64,000 bases of DNA, taken from NCBI RefSeq assembly GCF_004803915.1, contig NZ_CP039396.1, positions 248,001 to 312,000 of the forward strand. The letters run 5' to 3'. The notes under the pieces were generated by a model. It saw nothing but the letters and a program-made list of their open reading frames with translations, ran no database searches and was not told where the DNA came from. Positions 7,912-18,624 of this stretch are shown here, piece after piece (within the stretch, counting starts at the first letter, position 1; every line of letters starts with the position of its first letter). The stretch is from Duncaniella dubosii. GTDB lineage: Bacteria; Bacteroidota; Bacteroidia; Bacteroidales; Muribaculaceae. The position numbers and the translations under genes were made by a program.

Positions 7912-9258
7912 ATGCACCGAATGTCATGGGACAGGCTTATTAACGACAAGCGCTTCGGGCTTGAACACTACCACGATCCAAAACGAGGGTCGAGGAGCGA
8001 CTTCCAGCGTGATTTCGACCGTCTTGTCTTCTCGTCCCCTTTCCGCAGACTCCAGAATAAAACTCAGGTATTCCCACTCCCGGGCAGCATCTTTGTACAC
8101 AACCGTCTCACCCACAGCATTGAAGTAGCATGTGTCGGTCGGTCGTTGGCTGCTGAGATAGCCTCTGAACTACGAAAGAAATATGCCTCAGAACCGTGGG
8201 TCGGCAAACTCGACTCTATCGGAGAAATCGTCGCAGCCGCATGTCTCGCCCACGACCTCGGCAACCCGCCGTTCGGACATTCGGGCGAAAAGGCTATCGC
8301 CACCTACTTCAGTGAAGGCGAAGGCCGAGAGCTGGAAAGCGAACTCACCCCACGACAATGGAGCGACCTCACACATTTTGAAGGCAATGCCAACGCATTC
8401 CGTCTGCTTACCCACAGCTTTAACGGTCGCCGTCCCGGAGGTTTCGCCATGACATACTCCACCCTCGCCTCCATTGTCAAATATCCTTTTGACTCATCGC
8501 TTGCTGGCAGTCACGGCAAATTCGGATTCTTCACATCCGAACAGGCCGACTTCATGAAAGTGGCCGACGAGCTCGGAATGCTCCCTCTGAAAGAAGCAGA
8601 GGGACAATTGCGCTACGCGCGCCATCCACTTGTATATATCGTCGAGGCAGCCGACGACATTTGCTATGAAATCATGGACATCGAGGATGCACACAAACTA
8701 AAGATACTCTCTACCGAAGAGGTAATTCCCCTATTCCTTGGATATTTCGATGAAGCGCGCCGCACACATATCGAACGTATCATGGCAGGAGTCGACGACC
8801 CCAACGAAAAAATAGCCTATCTCCGCTCATGTATAATCGGAACTCTCGTCAACCGATGCGCCGAAGCGTTCGTTTCTCATGAAGAAGAGATAATGCACGG
8901 CGAATTCCGCGGCTCACTGCTCGACCATATCTCACAGCTTGAGCGTCAAGGCTACCGGGACTGTGAGGCATTATCGTGGAAAAAAATATATTGTTCCGGC
9001 GATGTTGTCGATATCGAACTGGCCGGAACAAGAATCATCTCGTTTCTTATCCACGAACTCGTAAAAGCAGTCCGCAACCCAGACCTAAACTACTCCCGGC
9101 TGTTGCTTGCAAAAGTACCGCAGCAATATGAAATCAACTCTCCGACACTCTACGGCAAAATACAGGCCGTGCTCGACCACATTTCAGGCATGACAGATGT
9201 CTATGCTCTCGGACTCTACAGAAGCCTGAACGCAATGAGCCTGAAAATCAACAACTAA
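7912..9258 (+). CDS. dgt: Deoxyguanosinetriphosphate triphosphohydrolase (dGTPase)
   Basis: A 448-residue HD-domain phosphohydrolase. The metal-binding HD pair is at residues 114-115 in the family signature HDLGNPPFGHSGE, with an upstream RLTHS segment near residue 66 and a later Asp in the YIVEAADDICYE segment. It hydrolyses dGTP to deoxyguanosine and triphosphate and so shapes the dNTP pool. Length fits the class. It is the first gene of a short same-strand run with the TPM-domain gene (31-base gap) and the symporter, with no evident functional tie. An internal ATG three codons downstream is an alternative start. Confidence 0.94.
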   Translation: MHRMSWDRLINDKRFGLEHYHDPKRGSRSDFQRDFDRLVFSSPFRRLQNKTQVFPLPGSIFVHNRLTHSIEVACVGRSLAAEIASELRKKYASEPWVGKLDSIGEIVAAACLAHDLGNPPFGHSGEKAIATYFSEGEGRELESELTPRQWSDLTHFEGNANAFRLLTHSFNGRRPGGFAMTYSTLASIVKYPFDSSLAGSHGKFGFFTSEQADFMKVADELGMLPLKEAEGQLRYARHPLVYIVEAADDICYEIMDIEDAHKLKILSTEEVIPLFLGYFDEARRTHIERIMAGVDDPNEKIAYLRSCIIGTLVNRCAEAFVSHEEEIMHGEFRGSLLDHISQLERQGYRDCEALSWKKIYCSGDVVDIELAGTRIISFLIHELVKAVRNPDLNYSRLLLAKVPQQYEINSPTLYGKIQAVLDHISGMTDVYALGLYRSLNAMSLKINN

Positions 9259-9289
9259 TTTTTCGATATCCGCATATCCTATTCCCAGC

Positions 9290-10582
9290 ATGAAATATCT
9301 CAATTCACGTCTGACACTTCTGCTTGTCCTCTTCTTCACGACAGTGATTCCCCTTGCAGCGATAACAGTCGATGAAGTACCCAACGTTCATGTGGCTGAC
9401 CGCACACAATATGTCTCAAATCCATCAGGCATACTTTCGAGTGCAGCCGTAAGCAACCTGAACGCCCAAATCGGCGCTCTATGGGCCAATACCTCGGCTG
9501 AACTCGTGGTGGTAGCCGTCGATCAGGTCGACCCGTCAATGACACCCGAAGAATTCGCGACAAAACTGTTCGAGAAATGGAAAATCGGTAAAAAGGACAA
9601 GGACAACGGAGTCCTCGTCCTGCTGTCGCGTGACGACCATGCAGCCATCATACGCACCGGCTACGGGGTCGAAGGCACACTCCCCGACATCGTTGCCGGA
9701 CGAATAATCCGCAACACAATGTTCCCCCTATACCGCGAGGGAAAGTTCGACGAGGGAACTGTCGCAGGAGTAAGCACTATCATCAAAGCACTGAGCGACC
9801 CGGCAGTCGCCGACGAACTAAAATCAAAATATGCCAATGACTCGCGCCGAGGCACTGACGATGATATTTCAGGTTCGGAACTCTTCAATCTCTACTTTGG
9901 ATTCGCCACTGTAATCGGAGCAGGTCTCTTGCTGCTCGTAATCTATTCAATATATTCGACAAAAAAACTCGACGATGTGCAGCGCTACCGCACTCTCGAC
10001 CAATATAAGACACTAACCCTGTTCGGTTCATTCCTCACGCTTGGAATCGGCCTACCGGCCTATCTGATATTAATAACAAAAATGAAACGTGTCAGACGTC
10101 ATAAACGCAATTGCACCCATTGCGGGACACGAATGGAACTCATTGATGAAGAACACGACAACGACTACCTGACACCAGCGCAGGATACGGAAGAACGCAT
10201 CAACTCAATTGACTACGACGTGTGGCATTGTCCGAAATGCCACCAGACCGAAGTGCTCCCCTACATAAACCGTACAACAAACTATACTCAATGCGAGCGT
10301 TGCGGAGCGCGCGCCATGTCGCTCGTCGACCGCCGGACACTACGCCAGCCGACCGTCAACACCGAAGGTGAAGGCGTTGACATATATATCTGTAAAAATT
10401 GCGGAAACCAGCACAACAAACGTTTCCGCATCCCCAAGAAACCAGATCCGGCGGCAGCAGTCGCCGCTGGTGCAATCCTCGGAAGCGCACTGGGCGGACG
10501 CAGCGGCGGTGGCGGCGGATTCTCAGGAGGCTCATTCGGAGGCGGTATGACAGGAGGCGGCGGAGCCGGAGGACGATGGTAA
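9290..10582 (+). CDS. TPM-domain (YgcG-like) membrane protein with Gly-rich tail
   Basis: A 430-residue protein: signal peptide (about residues 1-24), a TPM domain (about 34-175, with the VSNPSGILS start and the LLSRDDHAAIIRTGYGVEG core), a transmembrane segment near 200-225 and a second near 240-265, then two zinc-ribbon-like stretches with CxxC pairs (about 277-360), and a tail of Gly/Ser repeats ending GGGGAGGRW. TPM proteins are found in the envelope; some have phosphatase activity and one is a photosystem repair factor, but their role in Bacteroidetes is not settled. The zinc ribbons would face the cytoplasm. It overlaps the start of the symporter gene by seven bases, which suggests translational coupling. 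Confidence 0.85.
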   Translation: MKYLNSRLTLLLVLFFTTVIPLAAITVDEVPNVHVADRTQYVSNPSGILSSAAVSNLNAQIGALWANTSAELVVVAVDQVDPSMTPEEFATKLFEKWKIGKKDKDNGVLVLLSRDDHAAIIRTGYGVEGTLPDIVAGRIIRNTMFPLYREGKFDEGTVAGVSTIIKALSDPAVADELKSKYANDSRRGTDDDISGSELFNLYFGFATVIGAGLLLLVIYSIYSTKKLDDVQRYRTLDQYKTLTLFGSFLTLGIGLPAYLILITKMKRVRRHKRNCTHCGTRMELIDEEHDNDYLTPAQDTEERINSIDYDVWHCPKCHQTEVLPYINRTTNYTQCERCGARAMSLVDRRTLRQPTVNTEGEGVDIYICKNCGNQHNKRFRIPKKPDPAAAVAAGAILGSALGGRSGGGGGFSGGSFGGGMTGGGGAGGRW

Positions 10583-11961
10583 GCACATTCATCACATCGT
10601 TAGCCGACTTCCTGTGCGGCTATCCACTTTTCATACTTCTAATCGGAGGCGGATTTTTCCTGTTTTTCTACTCGGGAATGGTCTCATTACGTAAACTACC
10701 GGCCGCATTCCATGAACTGCGCAGCAAGCAGTCGCGCGACTCAGGTACTCAGATTTCCTCCGTACAGGCCCTCGCGTCAGTGGTCGCCGCCACCGTAGGA
10801 ATGGGCAATATTGCAGGCGTGGCCATAGCATTAGTAATGGGTGGACCGGGAGCAATATTCTGGATGTGGGTCAGCGCTCTTGTCGGCATGTCGACCAAAT
10901 TCCATGAAGGAGTGCTTACCACACGCCACAAACATATTCTTGCCGACGGCCGCAGCACAGGTGGCACAATGTATATAATCGACCGAGGGCTCGGCCCCCG
11001 ATGGCACTGGCTTGCCGTCACATTTGCCATAGCCGGAATGCTCGGCACTCTTTGCATCATGAACGCCAACCAGCTCACAGAGGCAATGGTCAGCGCTTTT
11101 ACCACCCCTGAATGGCTACGTGGAAACACATTGGTCGCCAGCCTGTCGTCGACCCTCGGATGGAGTCATGAAAGTGCTTTCCGGCTTCTGATAGGAATCT
11201 GCATAGCCCTTACGGTGACGCTCGTAGTCATCGGCGGAATCAGACGCATAGCCCGCGTAGCCCAATGGCTAGTACCGTTTATGGTGGGACTCTACTTCAT
11301 CCTCGTGCTTTATATAATCGTCACAAATATTTCGGAAGTCCCTGTGGTATTCAAGAGCATCTTTAGTGAAGCATTCAATCTGCGGGCTGGCTGGGGTGCA
11401 CTTGTCGGCATAGCCATCATCGGCGCGAGACGGGCAGCTCTCGTAAACGATGCAGGAGTCGGAACGGCAACCATCATGCACGGTGCGTCAGCCAACAATT
11501 CGCCGGTGCGTGAAGGACTCATCGCAATGCTCGGTCCAAGCATTGATTCCGGCCTCGTGTGTACACTTACGGCCATCGCCCTGCTTCTATGTGGCGACAT
11601 AGGAACTGTCGAAGGGGTAAAGGGACTCGACGTAGCCATGAAAGCGTTCGGCAACGCAATCCCGATGGGCGAATATCTTCTAATGGTCATAGTCCTTTGC
11701 TTCTCGTTGTCGTCAATGTTCAGCTACAGTTTCTATGGCAACCGTTGTGCAGCCTATCTTTTTGGCGAGCGCAAAGCAAAATTCTATACGTGGTTCTTCA
11801 TTGCCACTTTAGTTATCTTTGCAGTCATGCCGCTGGGTGTCGCCATCGGCTTCTGCGATCTGTTCTATGCACTCATGGCTTTCCCGACTATGATTACAAT
11901 CCTGCTCCTCCGCAAAGAAGTCCGCGAGGAAGTAGAAAAATTTGATTCTTCCGCCAGATAA
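10576..11961 (+). CDS. Sodium:alanine (AGCS family) symporter
   Basis: A multi-pass inner-membrane protein of 461 residues from the ATG at 10576, which overlaps the preceding stop; the frame is open further upstream but only through the Gly-rich tail of the TPM gene, so a longer protein is unlikely. Family signatures are the SSVQALASVVAATVGMGNIAG segment in the N-terminal third and the VNDAGVGTATIMHG segment near the middle. These carriers take up alanine or glycine with sodium. About ten hydrophobic spans can be counted. A bidirectional hairpin at 11981-12013 separates it from convergent gapA. Confidence 0.93.
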   Translation: MVSTFITSLADFLCGYPLFILLIGGGFFLFFYSGMVSLRKLPAAFHELRSKQSRDSGTQISSVQALASVVAATVGMGNIAGVAIALVMGGPGAIFWMWVSALVGMSTKFHEGVLTTRHKHILADGRSTGGTMYIIDRGLGPRWHWLAVTFAIAGMLGTLCIMNANQLTEAMVSAFTTPEWLRGNTLVASLSSTLGWSHESAFRLLIGICIALTVTLVVIGGIRRIARVAQWLVPFMVGLYFILVLYIIVTNISEVPVVFKSIFSEAFNLRAGWGALVGIAIIGARRAALVNDAGVGTATIMHGASANNSPVREGLIAMLGPSIDSGLVCTLTAIALLLCGDIGTVEGVKGLDVAMKAFGNAIPMGEYLLMVIVLCFSLSSMFSYSFYGNRCAAYLFGERKAKFYTWFFIATLVIFAVMPLGVAIGFCDLFYALMAFPTMITILLLRKEVREEVEKFDSSAR

Positions 11962-11980
11962 TTTATTCACATACAAAAAA

Positions 11981-12013
11981 TCACCCTTCCCGAAAATCAA
12001 TCGGGAAGGGTGA
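11981..12013 (-). terminator. Terminator between the symporter and gapA
   Basis: A perfect 13-base-pair stem (11981-11993 with 12001-12013). Read on the minus strand it is followed by a run of six T, so it ends gapA; on the plus strand it may also stop symporter transcription. Confidence 0.8.
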
Positions 12014-12052
12014 CATCAGTTATTTAAGAAGATATTGTTTCTTCGGAATTGA

Positions 12053-13083
<1,031 letters not shown>

Positions 13084-13187
13084 TTAAATCTAAAATTCCT
13101 ATTGAAAATGTTGAAATCATGAGGGAGAGATTCCGAAGAGCAGGACGCATGCCACGCGCCCTTGCTGCCACCCTCTCAAAAGCGCTA

Positions 13188-13216
13188 CAAAGGTAGCACT
13201 TTTTTTTGGATTTCAA
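13188..13216 (-). promoter_or_regulatory. Bacteroidetes-type promoter for gapA
   Basis: On the minus strand TTG (13216-13214), an 18-base spacer and TACCTTTG (13195-13188) fit the consensus. It lies about 125 bases before the gapA start. The rest of the 359-base gap (13063-13421) carries only this and the mscL -7 box. Confidence 0.6.
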
Positions 13217-13313
13217 CTGTTATCCATCGAAATAAAATTGGCGTTTTTTACTCGATTTTGTATAAAAAAGCTAAATAAAGCGCACCGATAATGGTAATAC
13301 GTCATTTTTTCTC

Positions 13314-13321
13314 TATTTTTG
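13314..13321 (+). promoter_or_regulatory. Probable -7 box for mscL
   Basis: TATTTTTG matches TAnnTTTG about 100 bases before the chosen mscL start; no clear -33 element. Confidence 0.4.
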
Positions 13322-13421
13322 TGTCATATAAACAATTCCACGTTTATAATGGTTTAATGTGCATAGGAATTTTTTATCACGAACAAAACAACTATTTTCA
13401 AATAACATCAAACGATACCAT

Positions 13422-13859
13422 ATGTCTATCATCAAAGAATTTAAAGAATTCGCTATGCGCGGCAATGTCATCGACATGGCTGTCGGCGTTGTCATCGGTG
13501 CTGCTTTCGGAAAAATTATCTCGTCGCTTGTCGACGACATAATAATGCCTCTTGTCGGGGTCGCAACAGGCGGCATGAACTTTACTGACTATAAGTGGGT
13601 AATCCAGCAAGCCGTGGTTGACGGTGCGACAAAAGAAGTGCTCAAGCCGGAAGTCACATTGAACTGGGGCACATGGATCCAGACGATTGTTGATTTCCTC
13701 ATCGTGGCATTCTGTATATTTGTGGCAATAAAAGCCATCAATCAGCTGAAACGCAAAGAAAAAGACGCTCCCGAGCCTGAAGCCGCCCCCGAGCCGACTA
13801 AGGAAGAAGCCCTCCTCACTGAAATCCGCGACATCCTTAAAGAAAAAGAGGCGAAATAA
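13422..13859 (+). CDS. mscL: Large-conductance mechanosensitive channel
   Basis: The start at 13422 gives a 145-residue protein beginning [32 protein letters not shown], the conserved N-terminal helix and first pore-lining span of MscL; the frame extends upstream but without family similarity. A second span lies at about residues 80-102, followed by a charged cytoplasmic helix ([12 protein letters not shown]) as in the family. The channel opens at high membrane tension to release solutes during osmotic downshock. The gene stands alone, divergent from gapA and convergent with glyA, with a 21-base-pair terminator in between. Confidence 0.95.
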   Translation: MSIIKEFKEFAMRGNVIDMAVGVVIGAAFGKIISSLVDDIIMPLVGVATGGMNFTDYKWVIQQAVVDGATKEVLKPEVTLNWGTWIQTIVDFLIVAFCIFVAIKAINQLKRKEKDAPEPEAAPEPTKEEALLTEIRDILKEKEAK

Positions 13860-13902
13860 GCCACGATATATCCGAGGATTTTGTCTTCATTCTGATATAT
13901 TG

Positions 13903-13953
13903 CCAAAACAGACAGGAGACCCGATAAATTGGCGGGTCTCCTGTCTGTTTTGG
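13903..13953. terminator. Bidirectional terminator between mscL and glyA
   Basis: A perfect 21-base-pair stem (13903-13923 with 13933-13953) with a nine-base loop. A-rich and T-rich edges allow it to work in both directions. Confidence 0.85.
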
Positions 13954-14005
13954 TTACACGCGCAATCTGACGCTATAATGCCTGATTGACGGTTCAATGG
14001 TTGTA

Positions 14006-15286
14006 TCAGTATGCGAACATAGGATAGGGCTGCATGGTAGCATTGACCTTGGCACGCACCGCAGCGATGTTTTCAGCGCTTTCAGGATTACGGAGCACCG
14101 TGTCGATCATCTCGGCGATTTCAAGCATGAGGGACTCTTTAGCTCCACGGGTGGTTATGGCAGGAGTCCCGAGGCGGATACCGGATGTCTGGAACGGGCT
14201 GCGCGAATCAAACGGCACCATATTCTTGTTTGCAGTGATGTCGGCAAGAACGAGAGCCTTCTCCGCAACCTTACCTGTAAGTTCGGGGAACTTAGTGCGA
14301 AGATCGACGAGGATACAGTGGTTGTCAGTACCGCCGGAGACGATATTGTAGCCCATATCGGCGAGAGCCTGCGCAAGCACAGCGGCATTCTTCTGCACCT
14401 GAAGCTGATATTCACGGAATTCGGGTTGAAGAGCTTCGCCGAATGCGACAGCCTTGGCTGCGATGACATGTTCGAGCGGTCCACCCTGCACACCGGGGAA
14501 CACCGCTGAATCAAGCAACTGAGACATCATTTTGACAACACCCTTCGGTGTGGTCTTGCCCCAAGGATTCTCGAAATCCTCGCCCATCATGATCACGCCA
14601 CCGCGCGGACCACGGAGTGTCTTGTGGGTAGTCGTGGTAACTATGTGAGCATATTTCACAGGGTTGTCAAGAAGACCTGCGGCGATAAGACCTGCGGGGT
14701 GAGCCATGTCTACCATGAATATGGCACCGATTTCGTCGGCGAGACGGCGCATGCGTGCATAGTCCCATTCGCGGCTATAGGCGCTCGCCCCACCGATAAT
14801 CAGACGGGGACGTTCGCGACGTGCCACTTCCTCCATCTGCTCATAGTCCACGCGACCGGTCTCGCGGTCTACGTTGTATTCGAGCGCATTGAACATCAGA
14901 CCTGAGAAGTTGACAGGGCTACCATGAGAAAGGTGACCGCCGTGGCTCAGATTGAGTCCGAGGAATTTGTCGCCCGGATTAAGACAGGCCATGAACACAG
15001 CCATGTTGGCCTGTGCACCCGAATGGGGCTGCACATTTGCCCATTTAGCGCCGAAAAGTTCTTTCAGACGCTCGATAGCGATGCTTTCGGCCTCGTCAAC
15101 AACCTCACAACCGCCATAGTAACGGTGGCCGGGATAGCCTTCGGCATATTTGTTTGTGAGACACGAACCCATAGCGCGCATCACCTGCTCGCTTACGAAG
15201 TTTTCGGAAGCGATAAGTTCGATTCCCTTTTTCTGGCGCTGATGCTCGCGCTCAATGATGTCGAAGATAACGTTGTCTTCTTTCAT
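14006..15286 (-). CDS. glyA: Serine hydroxymethyltransferase
   Basis: A 426-residue PLP enzyme that converts serine and tetrahydrofolate to glycine and 5,10-methylene-tetrahydrofolate, the main one-carbon source. Family features are the IASENF segment near residue 25, [13 protein letters not shown] near 47-60, and the PLP-binding lysine in [14 protein letters not shown] around residue 227. Full-length and intact. It is the last gene of a minus-strand run pyrB-pyrI-flavin reductase-glyA, linking pyrimidine and one-carbon supply, although a 64-base gap leaves room for its own promoter. It ends in a strong shared terminator. Confidence 0.96.
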   Translation of the reverse strand: MKEDNVIFDIIEREHQRQKKGIELIASENFVSEQVMRAMGSCLTNKYAEGYPGHRYYGGCEVVDEAESIAIERLKELFGAKWANVQPHSGAQANMAVFMACLNPGDKFLGLNLSHGGHLSHGSPVNFSGLMFNALEYNVDRETGRVDYEQMEEVARRERPRLIIGGASAYSREWDYARMRRLADEIGAIFMVDMAHPAGLIAAGLLDNPVKYAHIVTTTTHKTLRGPRGGVIMMGEDFENPWGKTTPKGVVKMMSQLLDSAVFPGVQGGPLEHVIAAKAVAFGEALQPEFREYQLQVQKNAAVLAQALADMGYNIVSGGTDNHCILVDLRTKFPELTGKVAEKALVLADITANKNMVPFDSRSPFQTSGIRLGTPAITTRGAKESLMLEIAEMIDTVLRNPESAENIAAVRAKVNATMQPYPMFAY

Positions 15287-15350
15287 ACCTTATAAATATA
15301 TTATATGTGTGATGAGTTTATTCATTATGTAGTCTGACTCCTCTGTGTCG

Positions 15351-15911
15351 TCATTTCTTCTTGACACTCCAGCCGAACCGTCCGATTTCTTCCCCTTGTC
15401 TGAAATAGTGTCCGTGGGAATAATTGATAAGGCCGGCAGCTCCGAGGTCAAACGCACCGGTCTCCGGATCAATCAGAGAATCCTCGGCAAGCACGTTGAC
15501 CACATCGGCGATGAACATGTCATGGCTGCCGAGACGCATGATTTCCTTTACCCGGCATTCAATACACATCGGGGATTCGGCTATATAGGGAGAGGAAACC
15601 TTGACACCCTTGACAGGTGTCAGCCCGGTTTCTTTCCATTTGTCATAGTCCAGTCCCGAACGCACTCCGGCCCAATCCGTAGCACGCGCCATCGGCTCGG
15701 TGGTCAGATTGATGGTGAATTCCATCTGCTCCTTTATAAGCGGATAGGAAAAACGTTCAGGCCGAACCGAAATGTAACACATCGGAGGGTTTGTGCATAC
15801 AGTTCCGACCCATGCCACCGTGAATATGTTGCTGTGATTCTCGTCACCACAGCTTACAAGCACCGCCGGCAGAGGATAGATCATCGTGCCCGGCTTCCAC
15901 GAAACCTTCAT
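15351..15911 (-). CDS. Flavin reductase-like protein
   Basis: A 186-residue protein of the flavin reductase/FMN-binding split-barrel family. Visible features are the N-terminal PLPAVLVSCGDENHSNIFTVAW segment, the NPPMCYISVRPERFSY segment and a GLIN-YSHGHYF end, as in Bacteroidetes homologues. Members bind FMN or FAD and reduce it with NAD(P)H, often for a partner oxygenase or as a general reductase. The partner is unknown. The gene starts two bases after the pyrI stop, so it is almost certainly translated from the pyrBI transcript; the reason for this pairing is not evident. Confidence 0.87.
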   Translation of the reverse strand: MKVSWKPGTMIYPLPAVLVSCGDENHSNIFTVAWVGTVCTNPPMCYISVRPERFSYPLIKEQMEFTINLTTEPMARATDWAGVRSGLDYDKWKETGLTPVKGVKVSSPYIAESPMCIECRVKEIMRLGSHDMFIADVVNVLAEDSLIDPETGAFDLGAAGLINYSHGHYFRQGEEIGRFGWSVKKK

Positions 15912-15913
15912 AG

Positions 15914-16375
15914 TCAGATAATCTTTGCGTCGATGCTGCGGACAGCCTGCGAACAGTAATGGCAGCTTATGGTCACATCCTCGCGGTCAATGACATGGAA
16001 GCGGGTGCGCATCGGCTCATTGTTGGTGATACATTTGGGATTACCGCACTTGACGATGCCAACAATCGTGTCGGGAAGCGTCACAGGGAACTTCTCGACT
16101 ACTTCATAGTCGCGGATTATGTTGACCACAGCCGTCGGAGCGATAAGAGCGATGCGGTTGAGTGTCGATTCCGGGAAAAAGACATCAGCTACCTTGATGA
16201 TGCCCTTCTTGCCAAGTTTTTTGCTGTCAAGATTGTTTCCGATGGTGACAGCGCCACCGAGATTCTCTATGCCGAGAATCTTTACAGCCTTGAAAAGAGC
16301 GGCCGACGGTATATGGTCAATCACAGTGCCGTCACGCAGGGCGGCTACAGCGAGTTCTTGTTTTGAGACAGTCAT
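15914..16375 (-). CDS. pyrI: Aspartate carbamoyltransferase regulatory chain
   Basis: The regulatory subunit that binds CTP and ATP and holds the catalytic trimers of PyrB together. The start at 16375 gives 153 residues, the usual length; the frame is open upstream but overlaps pyrB. The allosteric N-terminal domain ([14 protein letters not shown]) and the C-terminal zinc domain with four Cys (CGNPKC about residue 109, then CHYC near 138) are both present. It follows pyrB by about 55 bases and precedes a flavin reductase gene with a two-base gap. Confidence 0.95.
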   Translation of the reverse strand: MTVSKQELAVAALRDGTVIDHIPSAALFKAVKILGIENLGGAVTIGNNLDSKKLGKKGIIKVADVFFPESTLNRIALIAPTAVVNIIRDYEVVEKFPVTLPDTIVGIVKCGNPKCITNNEPMRTRFHVIDREDVTISCHYCSQAVRSIDAKII

Positions 16376-16431
16376 ACTCCGTAAAAGGATTAATTGTTGT
16401 GGATTGAATATTTTAAGGAGATAATCGACGT

Positions 16432-17346
16432 TCAAGCGTCGATGCCGAGCGCACGGCAGATAATCGCCTGACGGGCATAGAGTCCGTTGCGGGCCTGCTC
16501 GAAATAATAGGCATGTGGATTGTCGTCGACATCCTGTGCAATCTCGTTGACACGCGGCAGCGGATGGAGTATACGCATGTTCTCGCGTGCGTCACCGAGC
16601 ATCGAGCTGTTAAGATTATAGAGATCCTTGACACGTTCATACTCCATGATGTCGGCAAAACGTTCGCGCTGGACTCGTGTCATGTAGATGATGTCGCTGC
16701 TGTTGATGACTTCGGGTGAAAAATCTGTATGCTCGGTGTAGCGGATACCGTTTTCGTCGCAGAAAGCCTTGTATTCGGCCGGCATTCCGAGTTCCTTGCA
16801 TGCGACAAAACGGAATGTCGGATTGAAATGACGCATAGCCATGATGAGCGAATGGACAGTACGGCCATATTTCAGATCACCCACAAGCGTTATTGTAAGA
16901 TTCTCAAGAGTGCCCTGAGTCTTGTAGATAGAGTAGAGATCGAGCATTGTCTGCGAAGGATGCTGATTCGCTCCGTCACCGGCATTGATAATGGGGACAT
17001 CGGTCACTTCAGAGGCATAGCGTGCGGCGCCTTCGAGATAGTGACGCATGACGATGAGATCCACATAGTTGCTCACCATCTTTATCGTGTCCTTAAGAGT
17101 CTCGCCCTTCGACGAGCTGGTGGTGTTGGCATCGGAAAATCCGATGATACGGCCTCCGAGACGGTTGACTGCTGTCTCGAAACTCAGACGTGTGCGGGTG
17201 GACGGTTCGAAAAACAGAGTTGCGACCACACGCCCTTCAAGCAGACGGCGGTTGGGATTTTCCTCAAAACGACGGGCCATGTCGAGGAGCGAAAGAATCT
17301 CGTCGCGCCCTATGTCGCTTATTGATACAAGACTATTGGTATTCAT
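16432..17346 (-). CDS. pyrB: Aspartate carbamoyltransferase catalytic chain
   Basis: A 304-residue enzyme joining carbamoyl phosphate and aspartate in the first committed step of pyrimidine synthesis. The carbamoyl-phosphate motif STRTRLSFE lies at about residues 53-61, the HPSQT segment near 131-135 and HPLPRVNEI near 261-269. It heads the minus-strand operon pyrB-pyrI-flavin reductase-(glyA). A -7 box (TAAATTTG) is present about 37 bases upstream. No pyrimidine-sensing attenuator could be recognised in the short leader. Confidence 0.96.
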   Translation of the reverse strand: MNTNSLVSISDIGRDEILSLLDMARRFEENPNRRLLEGRVVATLFFEPSTRTRLSFETAVNRLGGRIIGFSDANTTSSSKGETLKDTIKMVSNYVDLIVMRHYLEGAARYASEVTDVPIINAGDGANQHPSQTMLDLYSIYKTQGTLENLTITLVGDLKYGRTVHSLIMAMRHFNPTFRFVACKELGMPAEYKAFCDENGIRYTEHTDFSPEVINSSDIIYMTRVQRERFADIMEYERVKDLYNLNSSMLGDARENMRILHPLPRVNEIAQDVDDNPHAYYFEQARNGLYARQAIICRALGIDA

Positions 17347-17382
17347 TGCAGTGAAATGTTGAAATGCTTCATGAGTTCACTG

Positions 17383-17390
17383 CAAATTTA
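17383..17390 (-). promoter_or_regulatory. Probable -7 box for pyrB
   Basis: On the minus strand TAAATTTG fits TAnnTTTG 37 bases before the start codon; the -33 region is weak. Confidence 0.45.
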
Positions 17391-17476
17391 CTCACTTTTC
17401 AGCAAAAAACACTCACTTCTGTTAGAAATTATTATTGTCTATTATCATATAGCGGACCTTGGCCGACATCACGGCC

Positions 17477-18031
17477 TTATTCCTCCTGACTGAGCTGGCT
17501 GCGCATCTTACGAAGTATGGAAGTGGCCCGGTAGTTTACGATCAGACCTATCACTGCTCCGATGACAACTCCGGCCAAACAGCCGTAGAGATAATAATCG
17601 CCAAAAAGATCTGTGATCGTGAAACACATATAGAGCGCCAACGGAATGCCGAGCGCCATACCGATGGCTCTCAGCTTTATGCGCTCGCTTTCAATCCTGC
17701 CGACCGTCATGATGGCATCACGCACACTCATCTCCGAAAAATTCAGATTGCGGATTTTTCGGTAATTCCGCATGTGGCATACACCCATAAATGCAAAAAA
17801 GCAGTCGGCAAGGATGGCCAATGTCGGGGCATCATGAAAATAAGGTATCATAATCAGAATACCTGTGATACAAAGCAGCGAGAGGTTGCGGCTTATCAGC
17901 CCCAGACGGTCGCGGAGAGTCGAGACGCTTCCCCGCTCCACCCTCGACAGCAGTTCGCGAGTGTCCTCGTGACGGTAGTCAGGTGGAATGTTCATGGAAT
18001 TCCAGCTATTTTTGATATCGTTTATATCCAT
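17477..18031 (-). CDS. Membrane protein of unknown function, downstream of an ECF sigma factor
   Basis: A 184-residue protein with a soluble N-terminal part (about residues 1-48, MDINDIKNSWNSMNI start) and four hydrophobic spans in two pairs (about 50-66, 70-85, 120-140, 146-166), ending in a basic tail. It is encoded 51 bases after the ECF sigma gene on the same strand, the position usual for an anti-sigma factor or membrane sensor. No classical anti-sigma motif (such as the ZAS His-Cys cluster) is seen, so a role in holding the sigma factor at the membrane is only a guess from position. A short inverted repeat (GGCCG/CGGCC, 17461-17476) abuts the stop codon. Confidence 0.7.
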   Translation of the reverse strand: MDINDIKNSWNSMNIPPDYRHEDTRELLSRVERGSVSTLRDRLGLISRNLSLLCITGILIMIPYFHDAPTLAILADCFFAFMGVCHMRNYRKIRNLNFSEMSVRDAIMTVGRIESERIKLRAIGMALGIPLALYMCFTITDLFGDYYLYGCLAGVVIGAVIGLIVNYRATSILRKMRSQLSQEE

Positions 18032-18081
18032 AATGTCGGTAGGTGTTTCTTCGATGGTGTTACAATTCTATAAATAATGCG

Positions 18082-18579
18082 TCAATTGTCGCTGTTGCCG
18101 TTGTCTACAAGACGCTGCTTGATACGCCTGAGACGCGTCGCGACATTGTTGCGGGTGAATCCTGTCACCTCGGCTATTTCATCATAGCTCCGCTCGTCAA
18201 GCCACATCAGGATTATCGCCTTGTCGATTTTCGACAATTGAGAAATGAGTCTGTACATCTCGCGCAGCTGTTCCGCCCGCCGACCGTCATCGGCCATAAG
18301 TTCCGCCGCCATATCAAGCGATGTCATTTCCGACGAATGGCGGTTATGACGGCGATAAAAAGTCACACATGTGTTGAGAGCCGTCCTGTAGAGCCATGTC
18401 GACACTGCCGAATCGCCACGGAACGACCCAAGACCTTCCCAGATGTTGGCGAGCACCTCTTGATATAAATCCTGAAAATGATCGCGGTCTGTAGCATACA
18501 TATAGCATACTTTATACAGGAGCTGACGATTGTCGTTGACAATCGTCATGAATCGTGATTCCCGTTCAGTTAATGCCAT
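18082..18579 (-). CDS. ECF-type RNA polymerase sigma factor
   Basis: A 165-residue sigma-70 family protein with only regions 2 and 4, hence the extracytoplasmic-function type. Region 2 includes the FQDLYQEVLANIWEGLGSFRGDSAVSTWLYRTALNTC stretch (about residues 35-71) and region 4 the SYDEIAEVTGFTRNNVATRLRRIKQRL helix-turn-helix (about 130-156). It should direct RNA polymerase to a small set of stress promoters. A small membrane protein follows as a possible regulator. Between this gene and the divergent ABC exporter lies a perfect palindrome (18625-18690) that carries the same ECF-promoter-like sequence facing each gene, which suggests self-activation and control of the exporter. Confidence 0.93.
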   Translation of the reverse strand: MALTERESRFMTIVNDNRQLLYKVCYMYATDRDHFQDLYQEVLANIWEGLGSFRGDSAVSTWLYRTALNTCVTFYRRHNRHSSEMTSLDMAAELMADDGRRAEQLREMYRLISQLSKIDKAIILMWLDERSYDEIAEVTGFTRNNVATRLRRIKQRLVDNGNSDN

Positions 18580-18624
18580 ATCTTAATATGCGAGTTAGTC
18601 TATATGTGTTGACGTTCTTACTCC

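Noticed and set aside
10399-10575. N-terminal extension of the symporter frame rich in Arg.
   Set aside because: It is the out-of-frame shadow of the Gly-rich tail of the TPM gene; the family start is at 10576.
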